DNA from: Sciurus carolinensis
Taxonomy: Eukaryota; Chordata; Mammalia; Rodentia; Sciuridae
Length of the DNA stretch: 64,000 bases
NCBI RefSeq assembly: GCF_902686445.1
Contig: NC_062232.1
Span: 73,859,440-73,923,439 of the forward strand
Reading direction: 5' to 3'
Shown here: in pieces, positions 22,399 to 33,039 of the stretch
How the letters are laid out: each line of letters starts with the position of its first letter
Position numbering within the stretch: the first letter of the stretch is position 1
Notes under the pieces: model-generated
The model's database searches: none
What the model was told of the DNA's origin: nothing
What the model saw: the letters and a program-made list of their open reading frames with translations, nothing else
Made by a program: the position numbers and the translations under genes

Positions 22399-25300
22399 AT
22401 GACCAGGAATACAAATCATAACACAATAATAATCCTCAATGTTAATGGCCTACACTCATCAATTAAAAGACATAGACTGGCAGATTGGATTGAAAAGAAA
22501 GACACAACAATATGCTGCCTTCAAGAGACTCATCTCATAGAAAAAGATATCCACAGACTAAAGGTGAAAGGATGGGGAAAAATATACCAAGCACAGGAAC
22601 TCAGTAAACAAGCAGGGGTCTCCATCCTCATATTAGATGAAGTGGACTTCAAACCTAAATTAGCCAGAAGAGATAAACAAGGACATTTCATACTGCTTAA
22701 AGGAAGCATAAATCAGCAAGGCATAGCAATTTTAAATATTTGTGCCTCAAATGATGGAGCATTTATGTACATCAAACAAATCCTTCTCAATTTTAAGAAT
22801 CCAATAGACCAAAATACAATAATGGTGGGGGACTTTAACACACCACTCTCACCACTGGATAGATCCTCCAAGCAAAAACTGAACAAAGAAACTACTGAAG
22901 TAATAATAAAATCAATGATATAGACTTAATGGACATTTACAGAATATTTCATGCATCATCGAGCAAATATACTTTCTTCGCAGCAGCTCATAGATCCTTC
23001 TCCAAAAGAACCATATGCTATGCCACAAAGAAGTCATTAGTAAATACAAAAAATAGAGATACTACCTTGTATTCTATCAGACCATAATGGAATGCAATTA
23101 GAAATGAACAATAATATAACAAACAGAAACTGCTCATACACCTGGAGACTAAATAATATGCTATTGAATTATGCAATGATGACAGAAGACATCAGGGAAG
23201 AAATAAAAAAAAATTCTTAAAGGGGGATGAATGATCTCACTGATAGGCGGATGATGATACATATTGGGGTGTGGGAGGGAGGCAAGAATGGAGGAAGGAG
23301 GAACTGTATAGAGGGAAAAGAGGGGTGAGAGGGGTGGGGGGAAGGAAAAAAAACAGAATGAATCAAACACCATTACCCTATGAAAATGTATGATTACACA
23401 AATGGCATGCCTCTACTTCATGTACAGCCAGAGAAACAAGTTGTACTCCATTTGTTTATAGTAAAAAAAGTAAACAAAACTGATAAACCCTTAACCACAC
23501 TAACAAAGAGAAGGAGAGGGACAACTCAAATTACTAGAGTTCATGTTGAAAAAGGAAAGATCATGACAGACACCATTGAAATACATAACAATTAGAAGCT
23601 ACTTTGAAAATCTATACTCCAACAAAATAGAAAATATCGAAGAATTTGACATATTTTTAGAGACATATGATCCTCCCAAACGGAATCATGAAGATATACA
23701 CAATTTAAATAGATCAATTTCAAGCACCAAAATAGAAGAAGCCATCAAAGTCTACTAACCAAGAAAAGCCCAGGACCAGATGGATTCTCAGCCAAATTCT
23801 ATAAGACCTTTAAAGAAGAATTAATACCAATACTCCTCAAAGTATTCCAGGAAATAGAAAAGGAGGGAACACTTCTAAAATTCATTCTGAGAATCTAGTA
23901 GCACTCTGATACCAAAATCAGACAAAGACTGATCAAGCAAAGAAAATTTTAAACCGATATCCCTGATGAACATGGATGCAAAAATCCTTAACAATATACT
24001 GGCTAATCACATACAAAATATATTAAAAAGATAGTGCACCATGATCAAATGGGGTTTATCCCAGGGATGCAAGGTTGGTTCAACATCCAGAAATCAATAA
24101 ATGTAATTCATCACATCAATAGACTTAAAGTTAAGAATCATACGATTATTTCAATAGATGCTGAGAAAGTGTTTGATAAAATACAGCACCCCTTCATGCT
24201 TAAAACACTAGAAAAAATAGGAATAGTAGGAACATACTTATGCATTTTACAGGTTATCTATGCTGAGCCCATGGCCAACATCATTCTTAATGGAGAAAAA
24301 CTGAAAGCATTCACTCTAAAAACTGGAACAAGACAGGGATGCCCTCTTTCATCACTTCAATTCAACATCATCCTTGAAACACTAGCCAGAGCAATTAGAC
24401 AGACTAAAGACATTAAAGGGATACAAATAGGAAAAGAAGAACTCAAGCTGTCACTATTGACTGATGACATGATTCCATATTTAGAGGACCCAAAAAACTC
24501 CACTAGAAAACTTCTAGAACCAAAAAATGAATTCAGCAAATTAGAATATAAAATCAATATTCATAAATCTAATGCATTTCTATTCATAAGTGATAAAACC
24601 TCTGAAAGAGAATTTAGGAAAACCACTTCATTCATAATAGCCTCAAAAAAAAAAAAATACTTGGGAATCAATCTAACCAAAGAGGTGAAAGATCTTTACA
24701 ATGAAAACTATACAACACTAAAGAAAGAAATTGAAGAAAACCTTAGAAGATGAAAGGTCTCCCATGTTCTTGGATAGGCAGAGTTTATATTTTCAAAATG
24801 GCCATTCTATCAAAGATGGTATACAGATTCAATGAAATTCCAATTAAAATTCCAAAGACATTCCTCATAGAAATAGAGAAAGCAATCATGAACTTCATCT
24901 GGAAGAATAAGAGAACTTGAATAGCCAAAACAATCCTGAGCAGGAAAAGTGAAGCGGGAGTTATCACAATACCAGACCTTAAACTATACTACAGAGCAAT
25001 AGTAACAAAAACTGCATGGTATTGGCACCAAAATAGACAGGCAGACCAATTATACCAATAGAAGATGCAGAGACGAACCTATATAAATACAGTCACCTCA
25101 TACTAGACAAAGGATTCCAAAACATAAAATGGAGAAAAGCTAGCCTGTTCAACGAATGGTGCTGAGAAAACTGGAAATCTATATGCAGAAAAATGAAACT
25201 AAACCCGTATCTCTCACCCTGTACAAAACTCAGTTCAAAATGGATCAAGGACTTAGGAGTTAGACCAGAGACCATGCACCAATTAGAAGGCAAAGTAGGC

Positions 25301-26151
25301 CGGAATCTTCATCATGTTGACTTAGGATCAGACTTCCTTAACAAGACTCCCAAAGTACAAGAAATCAAAGCAAGAATCAATAAATGGGATGGACTCAAAC
25401 TAAAAAGCTTTTTCTCAGCACAGGAAGCAATCAATAATGTAAAAAGAGATCCCACAGAGTGAGAGAACTCTTTTCCACACACATTTCAGAAAGAGCACTT
25501 ATCTCCAAAATTTATAAAGAACTTACAAAACTTTGCACCAAAAATACAAAGAACCCAATCAATAAATGGACCAAGGAACTGGACAGACACTTCACAGAAG
25601 ATATACAATTGATCAACAAATATATGAAAAATGTTCACCATCTCTAGTAATTAGAGAAATGAAAATTAAAACAACTCTGAGATTCCATCTTACTCTAATG
25701 AGAATGGTTATTATCAAGAACACAAACAATAATAGATGTTGGCATGGATGTGGGGAAAAAGGCACACTTCTACATTGCTGGTAGAGTGGTGCAGCCACTC
25801 TGGAAAGCAGGATGGCAAATCCTCAGAAAACTTGGAATGAACCCACCTTTGGACCCAGTTATCTCACTCCTTGGTTTATACACAAAGGACTTAAAATTAG
25901 CATACTACAGTAACAGAGTCACATCAATGTTTATAGCAGCTCAGTTCACAATAGCTAGATTGTGGAACCAACCTAGATGCCCTTCAACAGATGAATGGAT
26001 AAAGAAACTGTGGTGTATGCACACAAAGGAATATTATTCAGCCATAAAGAATAATATTATGACATTTGCAAATAAATGGATGAAATTTGAGAATATCATG
26101 CTAAGTGAAATAAGCCAATCCCAAAAACCAAAGGTCAAATGTTTTCCCTGA
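22399..26151 (+). pseudogene. L1-B ORF2 relic
   Basis: It begins MTRNTNHNTIIILNVNG at 22399 with intact endonuclease landmarks CCLQETH and GDFN in a 174-codon open frame. A one-off frameshift follows near 22920. A cassette replaces about 285 bp at 23227-23466. The reverse transcriptase is open for 239 codons at 24034-24753 ([33 protein letters not shown]), but the catalytic motif reads LTDD at 24457-24468. C-terminal pieces run at 25193-26151. No product could be made. The C-x3-C...H...C motif is disturbed (near 25740-25790). Confidence 0.88.
23227..23466 (+). mobile_element. Nested L1 3'-end cassette 2, with target deletion
   Basis: It starts at or just before GATCTCACTGATAGGCGG, nearly the same L1 position as cassette 1, and runs to a short A tail (GTTTATAGTAAAAAAA). 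No TSD is visible. By comparison with L1-A 10060-10348, about 285 bp of L1-B ORF2 are missing at the site, so the insertion replaced host sequence. It is similar to cassette 1 over the whole length. Confidence 0.85.
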
Positions 26152-26409
26152 TAAGTGGATTTATGATATATAATGGGGTGAGGGGAGTATGAGAAGATTG
26201 GAGGAACTTTAGATATGTAGAAGGAAATGAGAGGGAGAGGGGGTATGAAAAATGGTGGAATGAGACAGATATCATTACCCTATGTACATGTACTATTACA
26301 TGAATGGTATGAATCTACATCATGTACAACCATAGAATTAAATGATGTACCCCATTTGTGTACAATGATTCAAAATGCAGTCTGTAAAAAATAAAAAATA
26401 AATATTTAA
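26152..26409 (+). other. L1-B 3' UTR and tail
   Basis: It carries the GATAAGTGGATTTATGATAT junction, a G-rich segment, CATTACCCTATGTACATGTA and CCCCATTTGTGTACAATGAT, then an A-rich tail ending at the right TSD. The homologous end is missing from L1-A. Confidence 0.85.
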
Positions 26410-26735
26410 AAAATACGAACAGACCAAAAAGTAGTAAGAGTATTGAATAAATAATTAAAAAGTCTACTAGCAAAGAAAATCCCAATACCTGATGACTTCA
26501 TTTCTGAATTCTACCAATCCATTCAAGAAGTAATGCCAATCATTTTAAAACACTTTCCAAATATTGAGGGGTATTAAATACTGACAAATTTCTTCTACAA
26601 GGCCAATATTATTTGAATACCAATATCAGGCAAGGACATTAGAAGAAAACCATAGGCCGATATACTTCATGAACACAAACTAAAGAATCCTCAAAAAATA
26701 TTAGCAATATGAGTTCAAGAGCACATTAAATAGGT
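26410..26735 (+). mobile_element. Sense L1 ORF2, older, part 2
   Basis: The right TSD of L1-B (26410-26423) leads straight back into host L1 reverse-transcriptase sequence (ACCTGATGACTTCATTTCTG, AGCACATTAAATAGG), continuous with 18606-20614. Confidence 0.8.
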
Positions 26736-26764
26736 GTCAATGATACCACCAGTTATCAGTGACC

Positions 26765-27307
26765 AGTTCTGCTTTCTTAAATGTTGAACTTTGAACATTA
26801 GAGAAGCACACTGAGGCAAACATAGAAAGCAGGTTTTATTTAACAGTAGTAACAGACTTCTCTTAGGAGGGAAAAGGGGGCCATGGCTGGTATTCTGGTA
26901 TCCCAAGAAGTGAGAGCACCCTTTCCCTTTTATACATTTTGTTCTTCTACTCTCTTCCCCCTTATGGCTTTCCTTCCTTCCTTGTGATTAGGTCCAGGAG
27001 ATGCTGGTGGTATGACCAGAAGGTGAGAAGTAGATGGGCAGAGGACAGGACTAAATGGAGTGATCCAGGCAACTAGCAGCCCAGGGGGCATTAATTAACA
27101 ACTCTCTATCTGCAACCTTTTGGGAGGGGTAGTATAGGCTGGTAATCTTCGTAATCAAAGGGCTCTGGAGACATTAACATTCCATCTTCCAGGGATAGTC
27201 TCCAACTTCCCAGATCAAAATCAGTCTCCATTTTCTTGATCTGACCCAATCATCTAGCTGTACTAACTGCATGTCTTCAATTCTGGCTTCGTCAATGTTA
27301 AAACATG
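26765..27307 (-). mobile_element. Solo retroviral LTR (antisense), probable class I
   Basis: Read on the minus strand it has U3 sequence, a TATA-like TATAAAAGGG (26925-26935), then GCCCCCTTTTCCCTCC and the poly(A) signal AAATAAAACC (26835-26841) followed by TGCTTTCTATG. This order is that of a U3-R-U5 retroviral LTR, most like gammaretrovirus-type LTRs. Edges are approximate. No internal region adjoins it. Confidence 0.6.
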
Positions 27308-27610
27308 AGAATATGAATTATTTTTCAAAATCCACTGAAGGAGTATATAAACAAACATATGTGAAGATACTTACACAGAGGATTAATTAGACCATAAATT
27401 TAAGTGAATCTTAGAAGTCTTGGTTTCCTTCATTCTTCTTAACTAGGTACCAATTTCCACTGAAGTTACCTCCAAAATATGATTCTGCATTCTCTTCCTC
27501 TTCATTTCTATAATCGTTTCTTTAATAACAACCTTTGTTATCTCTTTTCCAGATTGCAAAGGTCTCCTAATTGTACTCCTGACTACTATTTTCTCTAGGA
27601 TATTTTCTGT
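27308..27610. other. Unique AT-rich DNA
   Basis: No repeat or coding signal recognised. Confidence 0.5.
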
Positions 27611-27614
27611 ATTT

Positions 27615-27785
27615 CAGTTCAATGTGATCTATCTAAAATGCAAATGTGACAATATTAATCTTCCCCTAACAATTCTATAGTTTCCTCTTCCATATAAAAT
27701 GAAATGTATACTTCTTACCACTGTGTATAATGTTCTCTATCACATATCCTTTATCTCACTAACCTTATTAAACCTGAATTATATG
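27615..27785 (+). repeat. L2 LINE relic
   Basis: TCAATGTGATCTATCTAAAA then TGCAAATGTGACAATATTAATC and ATCACATATCCTTTATCTCA follow the order of the conserved 3' part of L2. Very diverged. Confidence 0.55.
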
Positions 27786-29830
27786 AGTTCAGAGTCTATT
27801 ATTTGTGGTAGCGTATTCATTTCCATCTTGTCCTTAGAGAATTCCCAGTTTTAAGCTTGGTAAATGAATACCTAATGAAGGCTACATGCCCAGTCCCTTT
27901 GCAGCAGGATAAAGTCCATGAATACAGGTCATGGACAGTGGGATATAAGTAGAAACAGCATTTTTAATTTGAAGGAAGGGAAGATGCCCTTATCCTGGTC
28001 TTAATACTATCAAATTGAATGCTGGTTGTCAAATGAAAAAAAATTACCAAAAAGCAAACAACTAAACAAACAAACAAGTGAAAACACTTTAAGATCTACT
28101 TGATTTTTATTTACAATTCAAGAGCCTCCATTCTGCAAAATAAAATAAGAACTCTCAATGAGCAGACAGAACAGTAGATTTTGTAAAGTAGGAACAAAGA
28201 AAGGGAACAAATATACAAAAAAACTGATTATTTTCCTTCAGGTTACTCTTTTTGTAATGATTAAAGCAGAAGGGAACTTTTTATTACATTAACTTAGGTA
28301 ATTGGAAAACTTACATAATTTGGGAAAAAACCTGGGTTGGGGGTTCTACTTGTTTTCTTTGCATGTATAATGACATTTTGGTTTGGTCTGACCTCCTGGG
28401 GTCTAATGCAAGAGGCTAGACCTAAACAATGGCCTCCCATAAATTTGGTTTTGACAAAGCATAATAGACAGAGACCCAATAGGTATCTTCAGCCATTGTT
28501 GTATAGCAAGGAAATGAATCTGGGTTTCAGACCTTATGAAACTCCACATACTCTCTCATTGAGCTACTGTTGAACTTTTATCTGAGATGAATGAACTGTG
28601 ATCTTGTTTTGAGTTTACTGTCTCATAAACCAGTACCCAGTCCAACTTAATTCTAAATAATGCAATCTTTCATTATGAATAAAATATTTGCACTTTCTTA
28701 TTCCAGTACTTAAAAATAAATAACATAAGATTTTCTGTCTCTGAAATTATGTACATCTTATACCTTACACTAGGAGCTCCCTAACTGCAATTTTTATCCT
28801 TAGATCAAATCTCAAGTCTTAATTTTTTTCTAACAAAAAAAAACATTCCCTGAATTCTCATATTGGAGTGAGGTGGTCTCTATGTTCCCATAACACCTTA
28901 TGCATTCTGGCATGGCAATCTTAATATTGTGCTTAAATTATTCATCTATGTATCAGTTCCATGCACTAGATTGAAGGTGCCTTTACAGAAGGAACCTAGG
29001 AATTTATGTCTAGTTTCAAATATGTAATACAGCACCTGGTACATAGTAAAAACCTAAATGCTTTCAAAGTAACATATGTATGGGACTATAAATTTTATGT
29101 TGACTACATTTTGAATAAATGTTTTCTACTAAATTAGTCATATAAATCACTTTTAAGAAGAAAATGCATATTAGAATGCATGTTTTAAATTTTATAACAG
29201 ATTCTTAAGAAAAATCTTCTGAATAATGAGAACATCACTTTTATGATATATGTAAGATAATATTAAGTAATACATTGTTATGATCACCCTTGTTTCTTGA
29301 CTACTTCCCTGTGAGGTTTGTTTCATTTAACCATTCCATATCTTTTCATTGAAATGGCTCAGTGATTGTTTAATCACTTGATTAACAATATTCCTGGTAT
29401 CCCAGATACTATTTAGGGCTGTATTTAACTTATTTTTTCTGGAAAGTATAAAGACACAATCATTCATTGCTTTATAGGATATGTTATTTGCTTGTATTTC
29501 CTAGGTCATCCACTTTGCATTCAGTAAAATGTAATAATGAAAATATAGTTTTAATTGTTGATAAGTGTAAGGTAATTGCCTTTCAGAATTAGAAAAAATC
29601 CATAAGATATAATCATGTTTCAGCATAATAACTTTGATCAGAAAAAAACATATTTATAATATTAACTAACATTTAATTAAGGGGAAATGTTTAAATGAAA
29701 TAGCCAGAAAACTTCAACTAACGTGAAAGCATTATAATCAGGAAACCATTAAAATATTAGCAATAAGCCATAGGAAAGCTGAAAAATGTCTTAAAAATCT
29801 ATAAAGGAATTTTTAAATAAAAATGAAAAT
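27786..29830. other. Mostly unique DNA, weak L2 relic near 28950-29075
   Basis: No open frame with family resemblance. The block 28950-29075 (CAGCACCTGGTACATAGTAA) resembles the L2 3' end. A 78-codon frame at 28337-28573 has no recognisable features and overlaps an antisense frame, so it is treated as chance. Confidence 0.5.
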
Positions 29831-29832
29831 AA

Positions 29833-30020
29833 GCCAGTAGTAGCTGTGCATGCCTATGATCATAGTACCTGGTGAGGCTGAGGCAAGAGAATTGCAAGTT
29901 CAAAGCCAGACTCAGCAATTGGCAAGGTCATATCAAAATAAAAAATAAAAATATAAAGTGAAGTTCTGGGGATGTGGCTCAGCATTTAAGTACCCCAGGT
30001 TCAATTCCTGGTTTAAAAAA
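29833..30020 (+). mobile_element. B1-dID SINE
   Basis: B1 head (AGTAGCTGTGCATGCCTATG) and dID part (TTCTGGGGATGTGGCTCAGC...GGTTCAATTCC). The TSD ATGAAAATAA is exact at 29823-29832 and 30021-30030. Confidence 0.88.
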
Positions 30021-30030
30021 ATGAAAATAA

Positions 30031-30350
30031 TTATTTTAATTAAACTGAAAATTTGCACTAATATTTTTAACTTACTATAATTTTGTTGAGAATTAGGAAT
30101 CTCCACATATATTAAAAAGTTAGAATGACTGAGTCTACATTTTCAAATATAAGAGTCATTACAGTCACTGTTATGTTAACTGTGAAACTATAATATTTTG
30201 AAAATTATCTGAAGCACTAGAATGTGAAAATATTAAAAATAGCATAAAATGGTCTGGACCAAAATAAATTAAATCAAATTTTATTCAGAATAATCTATAT
30301 ATTTTTGTCCCTGGAGATTATTTTATCATATGTATGAATATATATTAAAT
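30031..30350. other. Unique AT-rich DNA
   Basis: Nothing recognised. Confidence 0.5.
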
Positions 30351-30354
30351 AATA

Positions 30355-31020
30355 TGTATATGCATGTATATACACATGTATGTATACGTATGTGTGTGTA
30401 TTTATTATATCTATACACTGTAAACCAAGAGAAAACTTTGACTATAGCCACCATGATTCTAACACAATTCTCTAAAAATGATCCATTAATAAATGAAAGT
30501 AGTTTTAAAGGAGCATGAGCTACACGGAATGCATGTGGGTATTTTGGCTCCAAATGTGTGTTTTATAGAATAACAAATAGCTAATTTAGCTTTATATACT
30601 CCTTAGACACTTTTTATCAGATCACTTTACCTTAGATGGAATGTTTCTGAAAGAAGATGCTGTTGGTATTTTGGGAGGGCAATGAATTTTTTCTGTTATA
30701 CTATTCCACATACTGGATGTTTACATCCTTTATCCCATGGAACTAAGTGATAGTCACACCACTAATTGTAATGACAAAAAATGCCCTCACACATTTCCAC
30801 ATGCACCCTAAGAAATGCATGTGGAAATGTATGTGTACCAAAATATCCAAATGCATTCCATGTAGTTCATGCTCCTTTGAAAATAGTTTTCATTTATTGA
30901 TGGATCTTTTTTAGAGAATTGTGTTAGAATCACGGTGGCTATAGTCAAAGTTTTATCTTGGTTTACAGTGTATATATATAATGAATACACACATACATAT
31001 ACATACATGTACACACACAT
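30355..31020. repeat. Long inverted repeat (about 130-190 bp arms, 290 bp spacer)
   Basis: The left core 30416-30547 (CACTGTAAACCAAGAGAAAA onward) is matched in reverse complement by 30838-30970, about 90% identical by eye (roughly 13 differences in 132). The arms continue outward into a TA/TG-rich low-complexity segment to about 30355 and 31020. The spacer has no recognised repeat apart from its own hairpin. No transposase-like frame is present. It could be a foldback/MITE-type element or an inverted duplication. Confidence 0.85.
30791..30830. repeat. Perfect 15-bp hairpin
   Basis: ACATTTCCACATGCA (30791-30805) and its exact reverse complement TGCATGTGGAAATGT (30816-30830) are separated by a 10-nt loop. 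It lies in the spacer close to the right arm of the larger inverted repeat. Confidence 0.85.
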
Positions 31021-31384
31021 TTCACAACTGCCTCATTTTGCTATGCATGCAATCATGAAGTTTTTGTGAATTCCATTATTTGCAAGAAAGGTCGAATTAG
31101 GTTGAATTTCCATTACCATTTTATATAATAAGGTATAACACATATGAATATAAATGTGCAAAACTACAATGTGCAGTTCTATGATTTACCACAGAGAAAA
31201 ATCCATGTAATTGCTCTTTACATCAAATATAGAAAAATGTCAGATGACATAGTCTATGTTTACTGTCTTCAAATCACTACACTCACCTTCACTATCAAAG
31301 AAAATCATTATCCTGACTTTAATGGCAATCATTGTGATAATTTTATGTCCTTTTCTTCTAAACATGCAACTCATTAACACTGTA
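31021..31384. other. Unique AT-rich DNA
   Basis: A 77-codon frame (31144-31377) has no family resemblance and is probably chance. Confidence 0.45.
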
Positions 31385-31654
31385 TTTGAATTTTGCTTTA
31401 TATTTATATTTTATAGATACATGAATGAAATAATATGTTTCTTTTTCTCCTGTGTCTGATTAATTTCACTCAACTCAGGTTAATCAATTTATATTGATAT
31501 ATAACCTTGTGTTTGCTCATGTTCATCTCTGTATGTGCTCTATTCCATAAATATACCACAGTGTATTTACCCATTCAATTATTGATAGGTATTTGGATGG
31601 TTTCCAATTATCATGAATAATGCTTCTACAAACAATTCTTGCAACCCTCCCAGG
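31385..31654 (-). mobile_element. Antisense old L1/HAL1-like fragment, part 1
   Basis: The plus strand carries the antisense L1 landmarks ATTTTATAGATACATGAATG..., ACCCATTCAATTATTGATAG and TCATGAATAATGCTTCTAC. It resumes after the SINE/LTR complex at about 32540. Confidence 0.6.
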
Positions 31655-31796
31655 TAAAGGTGGTTTGCAGTGGCATATGCCTATCATCCTAACAAACTCC
31701 AGAGATTGAGGGAGGAATGTTGCCACCCGTGGCAACAATTGCTCAGGTATTTATTGGAGGGGCCTGGAAATAAACTATTTTTCCTATATTCACTAA

Positions 31797-31970
31797 TTCA
31801 TAGAGGAAGAGAGACTTTGAGAGAAAGATAGGCTTTGCTTAGAGGAAGAGAAACTTTGCTTATCAGGAAGAGAGACTTTGCTTAGAGGAAGAGAAACTTT
31901 GCTTAGAGAAAGAGAATTGCTTAGAGGAAGAGAAACTTTGCTTAGAGAGAAAGTTTTAGAGAAAGAGAGG
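31797..31970 (+). repeat. Tandem GA-rich repeat within the LTR R region
   Basis: At least five imperfect units of the type AGAGGAAGAGAAACTTTGCTT, some shortened or expanded, occupy the transcribed part of the LTR. Variable CT/GA repeats at this place are known in IAP-like LTRs. Confidence 0.85.
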
Positions 31971-32189
31971 ATTCTACGCTTATCATAGATCTATTTCTTC
32001 TTAGTTCTGATGCTTTTTCTTAAAGGTGTGTCCTGCATCCTGTGAACTAAAGGTGCATGCTAGGAGAATGTGCTAAAGGTGCACTGCTTCTCTCTGCTTG
32101 CCGCTGCCCCTACTCGCTGCTTCTTTTCTTCTTGCCACTTTTCTCTGCCTGCTGCTGTTCCTTACTGTCGTGCCCCCGCCCACTGCCCC

Positions 32190-32224
32190 CTTATATTCCC
32201 TCCAGGAGGCGGAGGGCGGGGCCA
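32190..32224 (-). promoter_or_regulatory. Class II LTR core promoter (TATA and GC box)
   Basis: Read on the minus strand, a GGCCCCGCCCTCCGCC GC-box cluster lies directly upstream of GGAATATAAGGGGG. Spacing and orientation fit transcription toward lower coordinates. Confidence 0.65.
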
Positions 32225-32539
32225 CGCCAGTTTCGATCAGGCGAGGAGCCAGCTGCCCTATCACGGCAAGGGTTAAAACGAGCAGGCCCAAGCAGGCATG
32301 CTTGGGAACACCTGTGCACCCGTTCTGTGTGTGGACTTAACTGAACACGGCCAGTGATAAATCACCTGAGTGCGCTTATGTTAATTAACCTCCTCACTGC
32401 CGATGTGATCAGGTGCCCTTCTGGCTGGCACAGCCCCCAACAGAGGAAGATTGCTTGAGCCAAGGAATTCCATACCCACTTTGGCAGCATAGCAAGACTC
32501 TGCCTCTTAAACATAATTTTTAAAAAATTTATGTAGCTA

Positions 32540-33000
32540 TTTTTTATTTTATTGTTTTTGACAATAAAATCCATTTTGACAGTAGAATCCAAAATGACAG
32601 TAGAATCCATTTTGATAAATAATGCTTTTACTCTAGTATCTATGTATGTGTATTTTTATTGGAAGTCAGTTACTAGGTATGACTATATGCATTTATCCAA
32701 CTTAAATGGATAATCAAATTCTTTAGCAAAGTAATTATGGTCAATGCTAGAAGAGTTGGGAGTTCCTTTTATACTCTATCCATCACATTGTATTTTTTGC
32801 CTTCTGGATTTCTGTTATTTGTGGTATTGTATAGCTGAATAATATTGTAGGTTCAGTTTATATTTCCATGAGAATGATTCATATGCCCATTTAAGCATCT
32901 AGCTCTTTTATTATACAATGCCAGTTCAAGTGTAATCTTCTTTTTCTATTGGGCATTTAAAAATATTTTGTTGTTTTTTATTAAAATCTCTATAAAATTA
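32540..33000 (-). mobile_element. Antisense old L1/HAL1-like fragment, part 2
   Basis: Continuation of 31385-31654 after the SINE/LTR complex. A small imperfect tandem repeat (GACAGTAGAATCC three times, 32560-32612) sits at the junction. Confidence 0.5.
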
Positions 33001-33039
33001 AATGATAGTTTTATCCCACATTTGCAAAATACAAACACC

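Larger units (their letters stand above)
20615..26409 (+). mobile_element. Near-complete second L1 (L1-B) inserted into an older L1
   Basis: It is bounded by 14-bp perfect TSDs. A 5' UTR unlike that of L1-A (20615-21076) is followed by an ORF1 relic, an ORF2 relic and a 3' UTR ending in an A-rich tail. It shares clear colinear homology with L1-A throughout both ORFs but is older, with many stops and frameshifts. Two short L1 3'-end pieces are nested inside (21313-21569 and 23227-23466), the second replacing about 285 bp of ORF2. Confidence 0.92.
31718..32442 (-). mobile_element. Solo class II (ERVK/IAP-like) LTR, 725 bp, with 6-bp TSD
   Basis: Ends are TGTTG...CAACA, flanked by exact GAGGAA at 31712-31717 and 32443-32448; a 6-bp TSD is typical of class II retroviral integrases. 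On the minus strand it starts TGTTGGGGGCTGTGCCAGCC, has a GC box (complement of 32209-32224), a TATA-like GGAATATAAG (32190-32199), a long CT-rich R region made of repeats, and AATAAA (31750-31755) about 30 nt before the end. GC content and sharp ends show it is among the younger insertions. There is no internal region, so it is a recombined solo LTR. Open frames here (32057-32344 and neighbours) are by-products of GC content. Confidence 0.88.
31655..32530 (+). mobile_element. B1-like SINE split by a solo LTR
   Basis: The head GTGGTTTGCAGTGGCATATG... lies at 31660-31717 and the remainder GAGGAAGATTGCTTGAGCCA...GACTCTGCCTCTTAAAC at 32443-32530. The two parts join perfectly once the LTR and one TSD copy are removed. 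Confidence 0.75.

Noticed and set aside
28337..28573. 78-codon frame in unique DNA
   Set aside because: Overlaps an antisense frame and shows no family resemblance; probably chance.
32057..32344. Cluster of 70-95 codon frames on both strands
   Set aside because: Explained by the GC-rich U3/R part of the class II LTR; several frames overlap on both strands, as expected by chance.
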